This document shows, in pieces, positions 1 through 7,779 of a stretch of 64,000 nucleotides of DNA. Source of the stretch: Microbacterium invictum (lineage in GTDB: Bacteria; Actinomycetota; Actinomycetes; Actinomycetales; Microbacteriaceae); NCBI RefSeq assembly GCF_034421375.1, contig NZ_CP139779.1, forward strand, positions 620,001 through 684,000. The letters are read 5' to 3'. Position 1 is the stretch's first letter; every line of letters starts with the position of its first letter. The notes beneath the pieces were generated by a model. The model was not told where the DNA came from and did not search any database. It saw only the letters and a list, made by a program, of their open reading frames with translations. A program made the position numbers and the translations under genes.

Positions 1-59
1 AGGGCGGAGAGCGCCACCGCGGCGACGGCCAGATGCCGACGATGGGATACGAGGTTCAT
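1..59 (-). CDS. N-terminal start of an exported protein (partial)
   Basis: Reading leftwards from an ATG at 57-59, the codons give MNLVSHRRHLAVAAVALSA before the window ends. A short basic start followed by an Ala/Val-rich hydrophobic run is what a Sec signal peptide looks like. A GGAAGG ribosome binding site (complement of 69-74) sits nine bases upstream, which supports this start. The gene is divergent from the membrane protein at 158. The rest lies outside the window, so no function can be given. Confidence 0.5.
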   Translation of the reverse strand, partial: MNLVSHRRHLAVAAVALSA

Positions 60-157
60 TGCAGCGATCCTTCCAGGTGTTCGGGGCTCGGCTATCGTGA
101 GCGGGTCCACATCGACGAGAAAAATCCCCGAAGACGAGCGCAGACGACGAGAGGCGC

Positions 158-925
158 ATGATCACGCGAAGCCGCCGCAGCGTTTCCCGGGGTGCGATCA
201 TCCGACTGATCTCTCTCGGTGTCTTCGTCGCGGCGGCGGTTTCGGTTGGGCTGCTCCTGCCCCCGCTGGACGTTGAGGCGCTTCGCGACCGTTTCACCGA
301 CGTCGGGTGGGTGGGGCTCGCCGCCTTCGCGGCCGTCTACGGGCTGCTGACGCTCTCGCCCGTGCCGAAGGGCGTGCTCAGCATCGCTGCAGGCGTGGTG
401 TGGGGCTTCGGCGTCGGCGTCCTGGCGGTCTACGCCGGCGCGCTCCTGGGCGCGACGCTGGCCTTCTGGGCCTCGCGCCTCCTCGGGCGCGACGCGGTGG
501 CACGGCTGATGGGACGGCGGGCCGCCGCGATCGACGATGTGTTCGAGCGACGCGGCTTCCTCTCGATCCTGGGCCTGCGCCTCGTGCCCGTCGTGCCCTT
601 CACCGCCCTGAACTACGCCTCCGGGCTGACGGGGGTGACCTACCCCGCCTACGCCGCGGCGACCGCGATCGGGATCATCCCCGGCACTGCGGCCTATGTC
701 GCCCTGGGCGCCTTCGGCATCGAGGCGGGGCCGCTGTTCTGGATCGCCCTCGGGGCGCTCGGCGCGCTCTCCCTCGCGGGGGCGATCGTGGGAGTGGTCG
801 TGCAGCGACGTCGGCGCGTCCGTGCCCGCGCCGCGGGCGCGGCATCCGATGCTCCCGCCGGTTCCGAACAAGAGGCGGCGACCGACCTCGGCGATCGGAG
901 CGGAAAGGGGGCCGAGCATGCTTGA
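158..925 (+). CDS. TVP38/TMEM64 (VTT/DedA-like) family membrane protein
   Basis: A 255-residue integral membrane protein. After a basic N-terminus there is one membrane helix, then the VTT-domain core with Gly-rich helices and the stretch LGLRLVPVVPFTALNYASG, which matches the conserved re-entrant region of TVP38/TMEM64 proteins. The C-terminal tail is charged and Arg-rich, so probably cytoplasmic. The family is linked to membrane lipid movement and envelope homeostasis, but no substrate can be read from the sequence. The 3 prime end overlaps the following CDP-alcohol phosphatidyltransferase by 8 bases, which suggests one transcript and a shared lipid role. Start ATG follows a GAGAGG-like site. 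Confidence 0.85.
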   Translation: MITRSRRSVSRGAIIRLISLGVFVAAAVSVGLLLPPLDVEALRDRFTDVGWVGLAAFAAVYGLLTLSPVPKGVLSIAAGVVWGFGVGVLAVYAGALLGATLAFWASRLLGRDAVARLMGRRAAAIDDVFERRGFLSILGLRLVPVVPFTALNYASGLTGVTYPAYAAATAIGIIPGTAAYVALGAFGIEAGPLFWIALGALGALSLAGAIVGVVVQRRRRVRARAAGAASDAPAGSEQEAATDLGDRSGKGAEHA

Positions 926-1547
926 CGCGGCCCTCAGGCCCCGCCTCGCGCGCCCGCTGGAGGCGCTCACGGCTCTTCTCGACAGACCGCGCATCACCCC
1001 CGACCGGCTCACCGTCGCCGGACTCGTCCTGGGTCTTGCCTCCGCGGTGGCCGCGGCGTTCCAGCTGTGGATCCCGGCCCTCGTGCTCTGGCTCGTCTCA
1101 CGCGTCGTCGACGGTCTGGACGGCACGCTCGCGCGGCGTCGAGCGGCCGCCCGAGGGGAGGCGCGGGGCGGCACCCACGCCGGCGGCTTCCTCGACATCG
1201 CCGCCGACTTCGTCGTCTACGGGGCAACCGTCGTAGGGGTCGCCATCGGAGCGGCCGCCGGCGGAGCGCCGTGGTGGCCGTTCCTGCTCGTGCTCCTGGT
1301 CTACTACGTCAACGGCACCGCGTTCCTGGCGTTCTCGTCGATCGCCGAGCGGGCCGGGCGCCGCATCGACGACGGTCGCTCGCTGTCGTTCCTCGGCGGG
1401 CTCGCCGAGGCGACCGAGACCATCGCGGTGCACGCGCTGTGGCTCATCCTGCCCTTCTGGGCGGCGGAGATCGCCGTGGTGTGGGCGGTGATCGTCGGCG
1501 TGAGCGCGACCCAGCGGATCGTCGTCGGGTACCGGACCCTGCGCTGA
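918..1547 (+). CDS. CDP-alcohol phosphatidyltransferase family protein
   Basis: A 209-residue membrane enzyme that should transfer a phosphatidyl group from a CDP-linked donor to an alcohol. The signature aspartates are present as DGLDGTLAR followed, after an Arg/Gly-rich linker slightly longer than usual, by GGFLDIAADF. This matches the family pattern D-x2-DG-x2-AR...G-x3-D-x3-D. About five to six hydrophobic helices surround it. The ATG at 918 overlaps the stop of the upstream VTT protein by 8 bases, indicating translational coupling. The acceptor alcohol cannot be told from sequence. Confidence 0.85.
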   Translation: MLDAALRPRLARPLEALTALLDRPRITPDRLTVAGLVLGLASAVAAAFQLWIPALVLWLVSRVVDGLDGTLARRRAAARGEARGGTHAGGFLDIAADFVVYGATVVGVAIGAAAGGAPWWPFLLVLLVYYVNGTAFLAFSSIAERAGRRIDDGRSLSFLGGLAEATETIAVHALWLILPFWAAEIAVVWAVIVGVSATQRIVVGYRTLR

Positions 1548-1557
1548 CCCGAGCGGG

Positions 1558-3039
1558 TCAGTGGGCGGTGCGGCGGGCGTGAAGGCGCCGGAGGAACCGG
1601 ATGCCGCGACCGACGACCCCGCGATCGAGGCCCTCCTGGGCGGCGGCGATGGCGGCGTTCCACGGTGCGTCGGCGTAGGTGGGATAGGCGTGCATCGTGC
1701 TCGCGAGCGCGCGGACCGACACTCCGGCGGCGATCGCCGTGGTCAGTTCCCCGAGCACCTCGCCTGCACGCGGACCGACGACCGACGCGCCGCGCAGCCG
1801 TCCGCGCCGGTCGATCGCGAGCGTGGTGTGCCCCTCGGTGTCGTGGTCGGCGACCGCGCGATCGAGGTCGTCGTGCTCCTTCGTCACGATGCGGAGTCCT
1901 TCCCTGCGCGCCTCGGCGGGCGCGACGCCGATCGCGCCGACCTCGGGGGCGGTGAAGGTCACCCGGGGAACGGCGGCGGCATCCACCGTGCGCGAGAGCC
2001 CCAGCACGGCGTTCGTCGCCGCGGTGCTGCCGAAGAAGCCCGCGGTGTGGGTGAACCGGGGGAGCGGGGTGACGTCCCCGGCGGCCCGGATGCGCGGGTT
2101 GGAGGTGCGGAGCGCCCGATCGACCTCGATGTCGCCGTCCGCCGTCAGGCGCACGCCCGCCGCGTCGAGACCGAGGCCCGCGACCGCGGCGCGCCGGCCG
2201 AGCGCCGCCAGAGTCCGCTCGAAGGCGACCTCCGTACCGTCGGAGAGCTGCGCGGTGCCGGCACCCGTGCCGCCCGTCGGCGTCAGCGATGCGACGGTGG
2301 TGCCTACGCGGACGTCGACGCCGTCGCGGACGAGCGCGTCATGGACGATGCGGCTCGCCGCGGCATCCTCGCGGGGAAGGATCCGCTCGCCCCGGTGCAC
2401 AAGCGTCACTCGCGTGCCCAGCCGCGCCATCGCCTGAGCGAGCTCGCAGCCGATGGGACCGCCGCCCTGGACGAGGAGCGTCTCGGGCTGGGCCTCGAGG
2501 TCCCAGAAGGTCTCGTTGGTGAGGATCGACACGTGCTCGGATCCGGGGATGTCCGGGGTGACCGGATGACTGCCGGTCGCGATGACCGCGTCGCGGAACC
2601 GGAGGCGGTGGCCGTCGACCTCGAGCTCGGTCGGGCCGGTGAACCGCGCACGCCCGCTGAGGACGAAGACGCCCCGCGCGACCAAGGCGTCGGGGGCGTC
2701 GACGGGCTCGATGTGCGCGATCGCGTCGCGGACCCGCGCCATCACCCGGGGGAAGTCCACGGTGACACCGGTCACGTCGACGCCGAGGCGCGAGGCGGTG
2801 CGGGCGGCGTGCGCCGCATGCGCGGCGGCGATGAGGGCCTTCGAGGGCACGCACCCGGTGTAGAGGCACTCGCCGCCGTACCGGGCGGCCTCGATCAGCA
2901 GAGTGCGGGCGCCGAGGGAGGCGGCGGTGCGACTCGCGACGAGGCCGGCGCTCCCCGCGCCGATGACGACGAGGTCCCAGTCGCCGGCTGCGTCGGCGGC
3001 GGAGAGGATGCGGGCGCGGCGGGACGAGGGGACGGTCAC
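1558..3039 (-). CDS. FAD-dependent pyridine nucleotide-disulfide oxidoreductase
   Basis: A 493-residue flavoprotein of the lipoamide dehydrogenase / mercuric reductase fold. The N-terminal FAD site is VVIGAGSAG (about 24-32), the redox disulfide is GGECLYTGCVPSK with cysteines near 58 and 63, and a second GGGPIGCE motif marks the NAD(P)H domain. The C-terminal dimerisation part contains HAYPTYAD in place of the usual His...Glu pair, and there is no HMA domain or C-terminal CC pair, so mercury reduction is unlikely. GTG 3039 is chosen because TAGGCT lies 7 bases upstream as a leaderless -10 box. It converges on the preceding operon with only about 10 bases between stops. Confidence 0.88.
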   Translation of the reverse strand: MTVPSSRRARILSAADAAGDWDLVVIGAGSAGLVASRTAASLGARTLLIEAARYGGECLYTGCVPSKALIAAAHAAHAARTASRLGVDVTGVTVDFPRVMARVRDAIAHIEPVDAPDALVARGVFVLSGRARFTGPTELEVDGHRLRFRDAVIATGSHPVTPDIPGSEHVSILTNETFWDLEAQPETLLVQGGGPIGCELAQAMARLGTRVTLVHRGERILPREDAAASRIVHDALVRDGVDVRVGTTVASLTPTGGTGAGTAQLSDGTEVAFERTLAALGRRAAVAGLGLDAAGVRLTADGDIEVDRALRTSNPRIRAAGDVTPLPRFTHTAGFFGSTAATNAVLGLSRTVDAAAVPRVTFTAPEVGAIGVAPAEARREGLRIVTKEHDDLDRAVADHDTEGHTTLAIDRRGRLRGASVVGPRAGEVLGELTTAIAAGVSVRALASTMHAYPTYADAPWNAAIAAAQEGLDRGVVGRGIRFLRRLHARRTAH

Positions 3040-3133
3040 GGGCGTCAGCCTACGCGGCGACCCGGTGGGCGGGTCGCCGGTGGCATCATCGAGGACACCG
3101 GCTCGTCCCGTGCCGCCCGACCCGAGGAGACCG

Positions 3134-3853
3134 ATGGCCAGGCCCTTCCGCCGGTACAGCGCCGGAGCGCGGTGGTACGACGTGCTCTCGGGCGAGCGAT
3201 GGGTGTACCGGGCGGGCCGTGTCGCCGGCATCGGGCTCATGGGGCTGCAGGCAGGGGACGTCGTCCTCGACCTCGGATGCGGTACGGGCCTGAACTTCCC
3301 GCTCCTGCGCGCCGCGGTCGGCGACAGCGGGCGCATCGTCGGCGTCGACCGGAGCGCCGACATGCTCGCCGTCGCACGGGAGCGGGTGGCCCGCGAGGGG
3401 TGGACGAACGTGACGCTCATCGAGGCGGACGCGTCCGAGCTCGACGTCGAGGCGGTGCGCGAGCGGATCGGAGTCGAGGCGGGGAGTGGGGGTCTGGATC
3501 CACGCCGTGTGGACGGGGCGGGCGATGACGGGACGAGCGTCGACGCGTTGCTCGCGACGTATGCGCTGAGCGTCATGCGCGGCGGCGCGACCGAGGCGTG
3601 GCGGCGAGCCGTGGCGCTGGTGCGACCGGGCGGAGTGCTCGCCGTCGTCGACATGCAGCCGCCGACCGGGAGGTGGAGGGTCTTCTCGCCGCTCGCGCGC
3701 CTCGCGTGTGCGCTCGGCGGCGCCGACATCCACGCGCGCCCGTGGCGACTGGTCGCGCGAGACGCCGCGCCCGGGTCCGTCAGCGAGACCGCGGTGCGCG
3801 GCGGTCACATCGTCGCGGCCGTCGGCCGACTCCGCCCTTCCGCCAGCCTCTGA
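3134..3853 (+). CDS. class I SAM-dependent methyltransferase
   Basis: A 239-residue methyltransferase. Motif I is LDLGCGTG (about 46-53), followed by GVDRSADML, the acidic residue that binds the SAM ribose, and EADASELD for the adenine contact. The later strand LVRPGGVLAVVDMQ is typical of motif III. The N-terminus RRYSAGARWYDVLSGE resembles the UbiE/demethylmenaquinone-like subfamily. No substrate can be assigned. It starts 94 bases from, and divergent to, the flavoprotein at 1558-3039. Confidence 0.85.
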   Translation: MARPFRRYSAGARWYDVLSGERWVYRAGRVAGIGLMGLQAGDVVLDLGCGTGLNFPLLRAAVGDSGRIVGVDRSADMLAVARERVAREGWTNVTLIEADASELDVEAVRERIGVEAGSGGLDPRRVDGAGDDGTSVDALLATYALSVMRGGATEAWRRAVALVRPGGVLAVVDMQPPTGRWRVFSPLARLACALGGADIHARPWRLVARDAAPGSVSETAVRGGHIVAAVGRLRPSASL

Positions 3854-3867
3854 CCCGCGTTCGGGTC

Positions 3868-3895
3868 ACACCTGCAAGGCCCGCGGGGCTGGTGT
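3868..3895. terminator. possible bidirectional hairpin terminator
   Basis: ACACC (3868-3872) pairs with GGTGT (3891-3895), and an inner GCCC/GGGC can also pair. The hairpin lies between the convergent methyltransferase and the small acidic gene. There is no U-tract. Confidence 0.35.
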
Positions 3896-3971
3896 CACCT
3901 CGTGGGGCGAAAGGGGTGGCGGCCGGCGGGTCGCCCGTGCATGCGTCGGCGCGCCGGGCGGGCCGGACCGT

Positions 3972-4127
3972 TCAGCCGGTCGGTGCGTCGGGGTCGAGGG
4001 CGCGGATCTGGTCTTCCTCGATGGCGTTGTCGGCCTCGAGGCGGTTCTCGGTCTTCTCGTCGCCGCCCGCCGGCCCGTCTCCGGTGTCGTCGTCGTGCTC
4101 GTCCGGGCGGTCGTGGTGTTCGCTCAT
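3972..4127 (-). CDS. small acidic protein (51 aa) coupled to the efflux gene
   Basis: A very short gene whose product begins MSEHHDRPDEHDDD and ends ALDPDAPTG. It is rich in Asp, Glu and His, has no hydrophobic segment, and is probably soluble and disordered. Its ATG overlaps the stop of the upstream DHA2 transporter (ATGA at 4124-4127), so it should be translated from the same mRNA, and a GAAGGA ribosome site is embedded in the end of the transporter gene. I do not recognise a function. The base composition and codon style match the neighbours. Confidence 0.55.
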   Translation of the reverse strand: MSEHHDRPDEHDDDTGDGPAGGDEKTENRLEADNAIEEDQIRALDPDAPTG

Positions 4128-5782
4128 TCCTTCACCGTAGGGCCGGACAGTCCCGCCGGTGCGGGGCTTGCGCTCGCGTCCTCACCGGTTTCGGCCGCGC
4201 GACCCTGGGCGCGACCGGCGCCTCCCGACCCCAGCGACGCGGTCGCGGCGAGCCCCACCATGAGGAAGCCGGCGGCCGCCCACGTGGCGTAGCGGGTGCC
4301 GTCCGAGAAGGCCTGCGCTGCGGCATCCGCGATCCGGGCCGTGTCGGGGTTCTGCCTCAGGCCCGCGATCGCGCCACCGGCGCTGTCGACGACCGACGAG
4401 ACCACCTGGTCGCGCTGGGCCGCGGGGACCCCCTGGTCGTCGAGCGAGGCGGTGAGGGCCGCCGACGTGCTGGTGAAGAGGATGGTGCCGAGCACCGCGA
4501 TGCCGAGCGCGGCGCCGACCTGTCGTGCCGTCGACTGCGTTCCCGACGCCTGGCCGCCCTCGGCGACCGGCACATCGGCGAGGACGACGCCGGTCAGCTG
4601 CGCCGTGGCGAGCCCGACGCCCAGGCCGTACACGAAGAGGAACGGCAGCAGCAGCACCCAGTTCACGTCGGGCGTGATGACGAAGCCGAGCCCGCCGATG
4701 CCGATGATCTCGGCGATGAGCCCCGCGCGTACCACCCAGACCGGCGCCACCTTGCCGCTCGCCGCGCCCGCGACGCCGCTGGCGAAGAAGGATCCGATAG
4801 CCAGGGCGAGGAGCACCAGACCCGTCTGCAGCGCATCGAAGCCGAGCACGAACTGGAGCCAGAGCGGGAGAGCCAGGATGACGCCGAACTCGCCGAGCGA
4901 GACGATCGTCGCGGCGATGTTGCCGTTGCGGAACGACGGGATGCGGAAGAGATCGAAGCTGAGCAGCGTCGAGCGCCCCCGCCGCCGACGCTGCAGCCCC
5001 CACGCGATGAACGCAGCGACGCCGAGCACCGCGACCGCGAGCGCGATCGGCACCGGCGAGAGCTCCCACGGCCAGGTGACGCCGGCCAGCTCGATCGAGC
5101 CGTCCGTCGTCCACCAGCCGTAGTTGCGTCCCTCGATGAGACCGAAGACCAGGGCGGCCATCGTGATGACCGACAGCGCCGCGCCGACTCCATCGGTGCG
5201 GCGGGTGTCGGTGCCGCGCGATTCGGCGACGGTGAGCATCACGCCGACGAAGATGAGGATGCCGAGCGGGATGTTGATCCCGAACGCCCAGTGCCACGAG
5301 AACGCGGTGGTCAGCCAGCCGCCCAGGAGCGGGCCGACGGCGGCCATCCCGCCGATCGTCGAGCCCCAGACCGCGAAGGCGATGCCGCGCTCGCGCCCCC
5401 GGAAGGTGGCGTTGATGAGCGAGAGGGTCGTGGGCAGGATCATGGCCCCGCCCACGCCCTGCACGAACCGGGCGGCGATGAGCAGGCCGCCCGAGGTCGA
5501 CAGGGCCGCGAGGATCGAGGATGCCGCGAAGATGACCACGCCGATCAGCAGCATCCGCTTCCGCCCGACGCGATCGGCGATGCTGCCGAAGACGAGCAGG
5601 AGCGCGGCGAAGACGAGGGTGTACGCCTCCTGGACCCACTGCACCTCGGTGGAGGAGATGCCGAGGTCGTCGACGATCGCGGGGATCGCGACGTTGACGA
5701 TCGTGGAGTCGACGATGATGAGCGACACCGCGACGCTGATGAACACCAGGCCCGCCCACCGGCGGCGCGACAGATCTGTCAT
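4124..5782 (-). CDS. DHA2-family MFS drug/proton antiporter
   Basis: A 552-residue major facilitator with about 14 hydrophobic segments, as expected for the DHA2 (EmrB/QacA) group. Motif D1 is visible as IIVDSTIVNVAIPAI (helix 1), motif A as GSIADRVGRKRM between helices 2 and 3, and motif C as GPLLGGWL in helix 5. A large external loop follows helix 13 (about 440-510). It should export toxic compounds using the proton gradient. The start lies immediately behind a 13-bp palindrome and TTGACG, so the message may be leaderless and repressor-controlled. It overlaps the 51-residue acidic gene by four bases. Confidence 0.9.
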   Translation of the reverse strand: MTDLSRRRWAGLVFISVAVSLIIVDSTIVNVAIPAIVDDLGISSTEVQWVQEAYTLVFAALLLVFGSIADRVGRKRMLLIGVVIFAASSILAALSTSGGLLIAARFVQGVGGAMILPTTLSLINATFRGRERGIAFAVWGSTIGGMAAVGPLLGGWLTTAFSWHWAFGINIPLGILIFVGVMLTVAESRGTDTRRTDGVGAALSVITMAALVFGLIEGRNYGWWTTDGSIELAGVTWPWELSPVPIALAVAVLGVAAFIAWGLQRRRRGRSTLLSFDLFRIPSFRNGNIAATIVSLGEFGVILALPLWLQFVLGFDALQTGLVLLALAIGSFFASGVAGAASGKVAPVWVVRAGLIAEIIGIGGLGFVITPDVNWVLLLPFLFVYGLGVGLATAQLTGVVLADVPVAEGGQASGTQSTARQVGAALGIAVLGTILFTSTSAALTASLDDQGVPAAQRDQVVSSVVDSAGGAIAGLRQNPDTARIADAAAQAFSDGTRYATWAAAGFLMVGLAATASLGSGGAGRAQGRAAETGEDASASPAPAGLSGPTVKE

Positions 5783-5786
5783 ATCG

Positions 5787-5816
5787 CTAGATTATCTAGT
5801 GATTGCGCTGCGTCAA
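5787..5816 (-). promoter_or_regulatory. promoter and palindromic operator of the DHA2 gene
   Basis: Positions 5787-5799 read CTAGATTATCTAG, a perfect inverted repeat with one central base. TTGACG (complement of 5811-5816) lies upstream as a -35 element, and the palindrome covers the expected -10 region just 4 bases before the start codon. A repressor bound here would block transcription. No regulator gene is adjacent. Confidence 0.5.
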
Positions 5817-5855
5817 GTTCTTTCTGGCTCGTCGTGGTCGGCCTAGGGTGGAGGG

Positions 5856-7094
5856 ATGTCTGACGTCCTCGCGATCACCGGTGGTTACGTCGTCCCCGTT
5901 TCCGGGGACCCGATCGACGGGGGGACCGTCGTCATCGACGGGGGCGTCATCACGGCCGTGGGCGGCCCTGCGACGGAGATCCCCGAGGGCGCCCGGACCA
6001 TCGACGCCACAGGGAAGTGGGTGCTCCCCGGGTTCGTCGAAGCGCACGGTCACCTGGGCGTCCACGAGGACGGCGAGGGGTGGTCGGGCAACGACACCAA
6101 CGAGATGACCGATCCCAACGGGGCGCGCTTCCGGGCGCTCGACGGCATCGACATCGAAGAGGTCGGCTTTCGCGACGCGCTTCGCGGCGGAGTGACCACC
6201 GCGGTCATCAAGCCGGGGTCGGGCAACCCGATCGGCGGCCGCACGGTGGCGATGAAGACCTGGGGCGGGCGGACCGTCGACGAGCAGGTCCTCGCCCACG
6301 ACGTGTCGGTGAAGTCCGCCCTCGGCGAGAACCCCAAGCGCGTCTACGGCGACAAGAAGCAGACTCCCTCCACGCGGCTCGGGGTCGCGGCGGTGCTACG
6401 CCAGGCGTTCGTCGAGGCCCGGACCTACGCCGAGAAGCGCTCGGCGGCGGCGACCAAGGGCGAGCCGTTCGAGCGCGACCTCGGCAAAGAGACCCTCGCG
6501 GCCGTCCTCGACAGCGATCTGCTGTGGGACCAGCACTGCCACCGCCACGACGACATCGCCACCGCGATCCGCCTCTCGGAGGAGTTCGGCTACCGGCTGG
6601 TCGTCAACCACGGCACCGAGGGGCACAAGATCGCGGACGTCCTCGCCGAGAAGGACATCCCGGTGATCTTCGGTCCGATGCTCACCTCGCGCTCCAAGGT
6701 GGAGTTGCGCGACCGCGCGATCGGCAACCTCGCGCTCATCGCCGCGGCGGGAGTGACGGTCGCGATCACGACCGACCACCCGGTGGTGCCGATCGAGCAG
6801 ATCCGGCTGCAGGCGATCCTCGCGGTGCGCGAGGGCCTCCCCGCCCGGACGGCGCTCGAGGCGCTCACCGTCAACCCCGCGTCGATTCTGCGGCTCGGCG
6901 ACCGGGTGGGCGCGCTCGCCGCAGGTCTCGACGGTGACGTCGTGGTCTGGTCGGGCGATCCGCTCGACGTCGACTCGGTGGTCGAGCGCGTCTTCATCGG
7001 CGGGAAGCCGGTGCTCGAGCCCGCAGAGGGCGGTTCCGCGCCGCGGGTCGTGGAGCGCTGGGAGCGCTTCGGCCGCCGCTCGTGGATGGGCTGA
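5856..7094 (+). CDS. amidohydrolase family protein (imidazolonepropionase-like)
   Basis: A 412-residue metal-dependent hydrolase of the TIM-barrel amidohydrolase superfamily. The first metal-binding motif is GFVEAHGHLG (His-x-His). Further ligands are expected from HCHRH, VNHGTEGH and the aspartate of TTDHP near residue 307. N- and C-terminal beta-sandwich segments flank the barrel (ITGGYVVPVSG at the start, GDVVVWSGDPLD at the end). The natural substrate is unknown. ATG 5856 lies exactly six bases behind TAGGGT, so the mRNA is probably leaderless, although GGAGGG abuts the ATG. The following small gene is 2 bases downstream. Confidence 0.85.
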   Translation: MSDVLAITGGYVVPVSGDPIDGGTVVIDGGVITAVGGPATEIPEGARTIDATGKWVLPGFVEAHGHLGVHEDGEGWSGNDTNEMTDPNGARFRALDGIDIEEVGFRDALRGGVTTAVIKPGSGNPIGGRTVAMKTWGGRTVDEQVLAHDVSVKSALGENPKRVYGDKKQTPSTRLGVAAVLRQAFVEARTYAEKRSAAATKGEPFERDLGKETLAAVLDSDLLWDQHCHRHDDIATAIRLSEEFGYRLVVNHGTEGHKIADVLAEKDIPVIFGPMLTSRSKVELRDRAIGNLALIAAAGVTVAITTDHPVVPIEQIRLQAILAVREGLPARTALEALTVNPASILRLGDRVGALAAGLDGDVVVWSGDPLDVDSVVERVFIGGKPVLEPAEGGSAPRVVERWERFGRRSWMG

Positions 7095-7096
7095 GG

Positions 7097-7399
7097 ATGG
7101 ATGCCGCGCAGCGGCCCGTCACGCGACGGATCGAGCTCTCACTGCGCAAGCCCGCACTGCGCCTTTGGGGCGGCATCCGCCCGACCCTCGTGATCGGGGG
7201 CCGCGGGCAGCCGGTGCAGTGGGGCGTCGGAACCTGGCAGGTCGCCGCCGACGAGCCCGTCGAGCTCGGCGTCTACCTCTTCGTCCGCGGCTGGCGGTTC
7301 GGTGATGCGCAGGTGCTCCTCGCCCCGGCGGACCCCCCGACCCTGACCTATCGCGCGCCCATCCTGCCCTTCGGCCGCGGGCGGTTCCTCTCGGCCTGA
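7097..7399 (+). CDS. conserved hypothetical protein (100 aa)
   Basis: A small soluble protein with a beta-rich look and the stretch GGRGQPVQWGVGTWQV, which I recall from uncharacterised actinobacterial proteins of this length but cannot tie to a function. It begins two bases after the amidohydrolase stop and is probably co-transcribed with it. An in-frame GTG at 7082 would add five residues and overlap the upstream gene. ATG 7097 is preferred because GAGG lies directly before it, but the start is uncertain. Confidence 0.6.
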   Translation: MDAAQRPVTRRIELSLRKPALRLWGGIRPTLVIGGRGQPVQWGVGTWQVAADEPVELGVYLFVRGWRFGDAQVLLAPADPPTLTYRAPILPFGRGRFLSA

Positions 7400-7779
7400 G
7401 CGGTTCGCCGCGGCATCCGTCCCCGCCTCGCGCTTCGCGCCGCCGCGCCGCGCCGTGCCTGCCCCTCACGCCGCGCCGCGCCGCGCCTGCGCCTGCGCCT
7501 GCCCCTCACGCCCCGCTCGCCTCCCGCTACCCACGCCGCCCCCACACCCTGTTCGTTCGTCGCAGATGTACGGTATCCGGGCGGTTTTGCGTACATCTGC
7601 GACGGATGAATGACCACAGCGCGGCCGGGCGGCCGACGGGGCGGCGCGGCTGGACATCGCGCCGCGCACCCCGCCGCGCCCCGCCGCGCCCCGCCCGCGG
7701 AACGGCAGCGTCGCATCGTTCACCCCCCATTCACGTGTCGTAGCCCCCCGCGGCCACGCCGCCTCGGCAGGATGCGGGC
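7400..7779. other. intergenic stretch with low-complexity CG-rich DNA and a palindromic element
   Basis: No credible gene is seen in these 380 bases. Positions 7425-7550 are simple-sequence-like runs of CGCCGCGC and GCCTGC. The palindromic element at 7558-7604 follows, then more CG-rich runs. A ribosome site AGGCAGGAT for the next gene lies near 7765. Confidence 0.7.
7558..7604. repeat. palindromic repeat element, copy 1
   Basis: CGTCGCAGATGTACG at 7558-7572 is repeated in perfect inverted orientation at 7590-7604 around a 17-base loop. The same arms and the same loop length recur in opposite orientation at 11235-11295, so this is a dispersed element and not a chance hairpin. Confidence 0.8.

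Noticed and set aside
92..1198. Long leftward open frame opposite the VTT and phosphatidyltransferase genes
   Set aside because: Arg/Pro/Ala-rich shadow of high-GC coding DNA without a ribosome site or motif; the rightward genes are clearly real.
1558..3039. Mercuric reductase
   Set aside because: The redox disulfide matches, but there is no HMA domain or C-terminal cysteine pair and no mer genes nearby.
3902..5863. 650-residue rightward open frame opposite the DHA2 transporter
   Set aside because: Composition is Asp/Arg/Gly/His shadow of a membrane protein gene; no motif.
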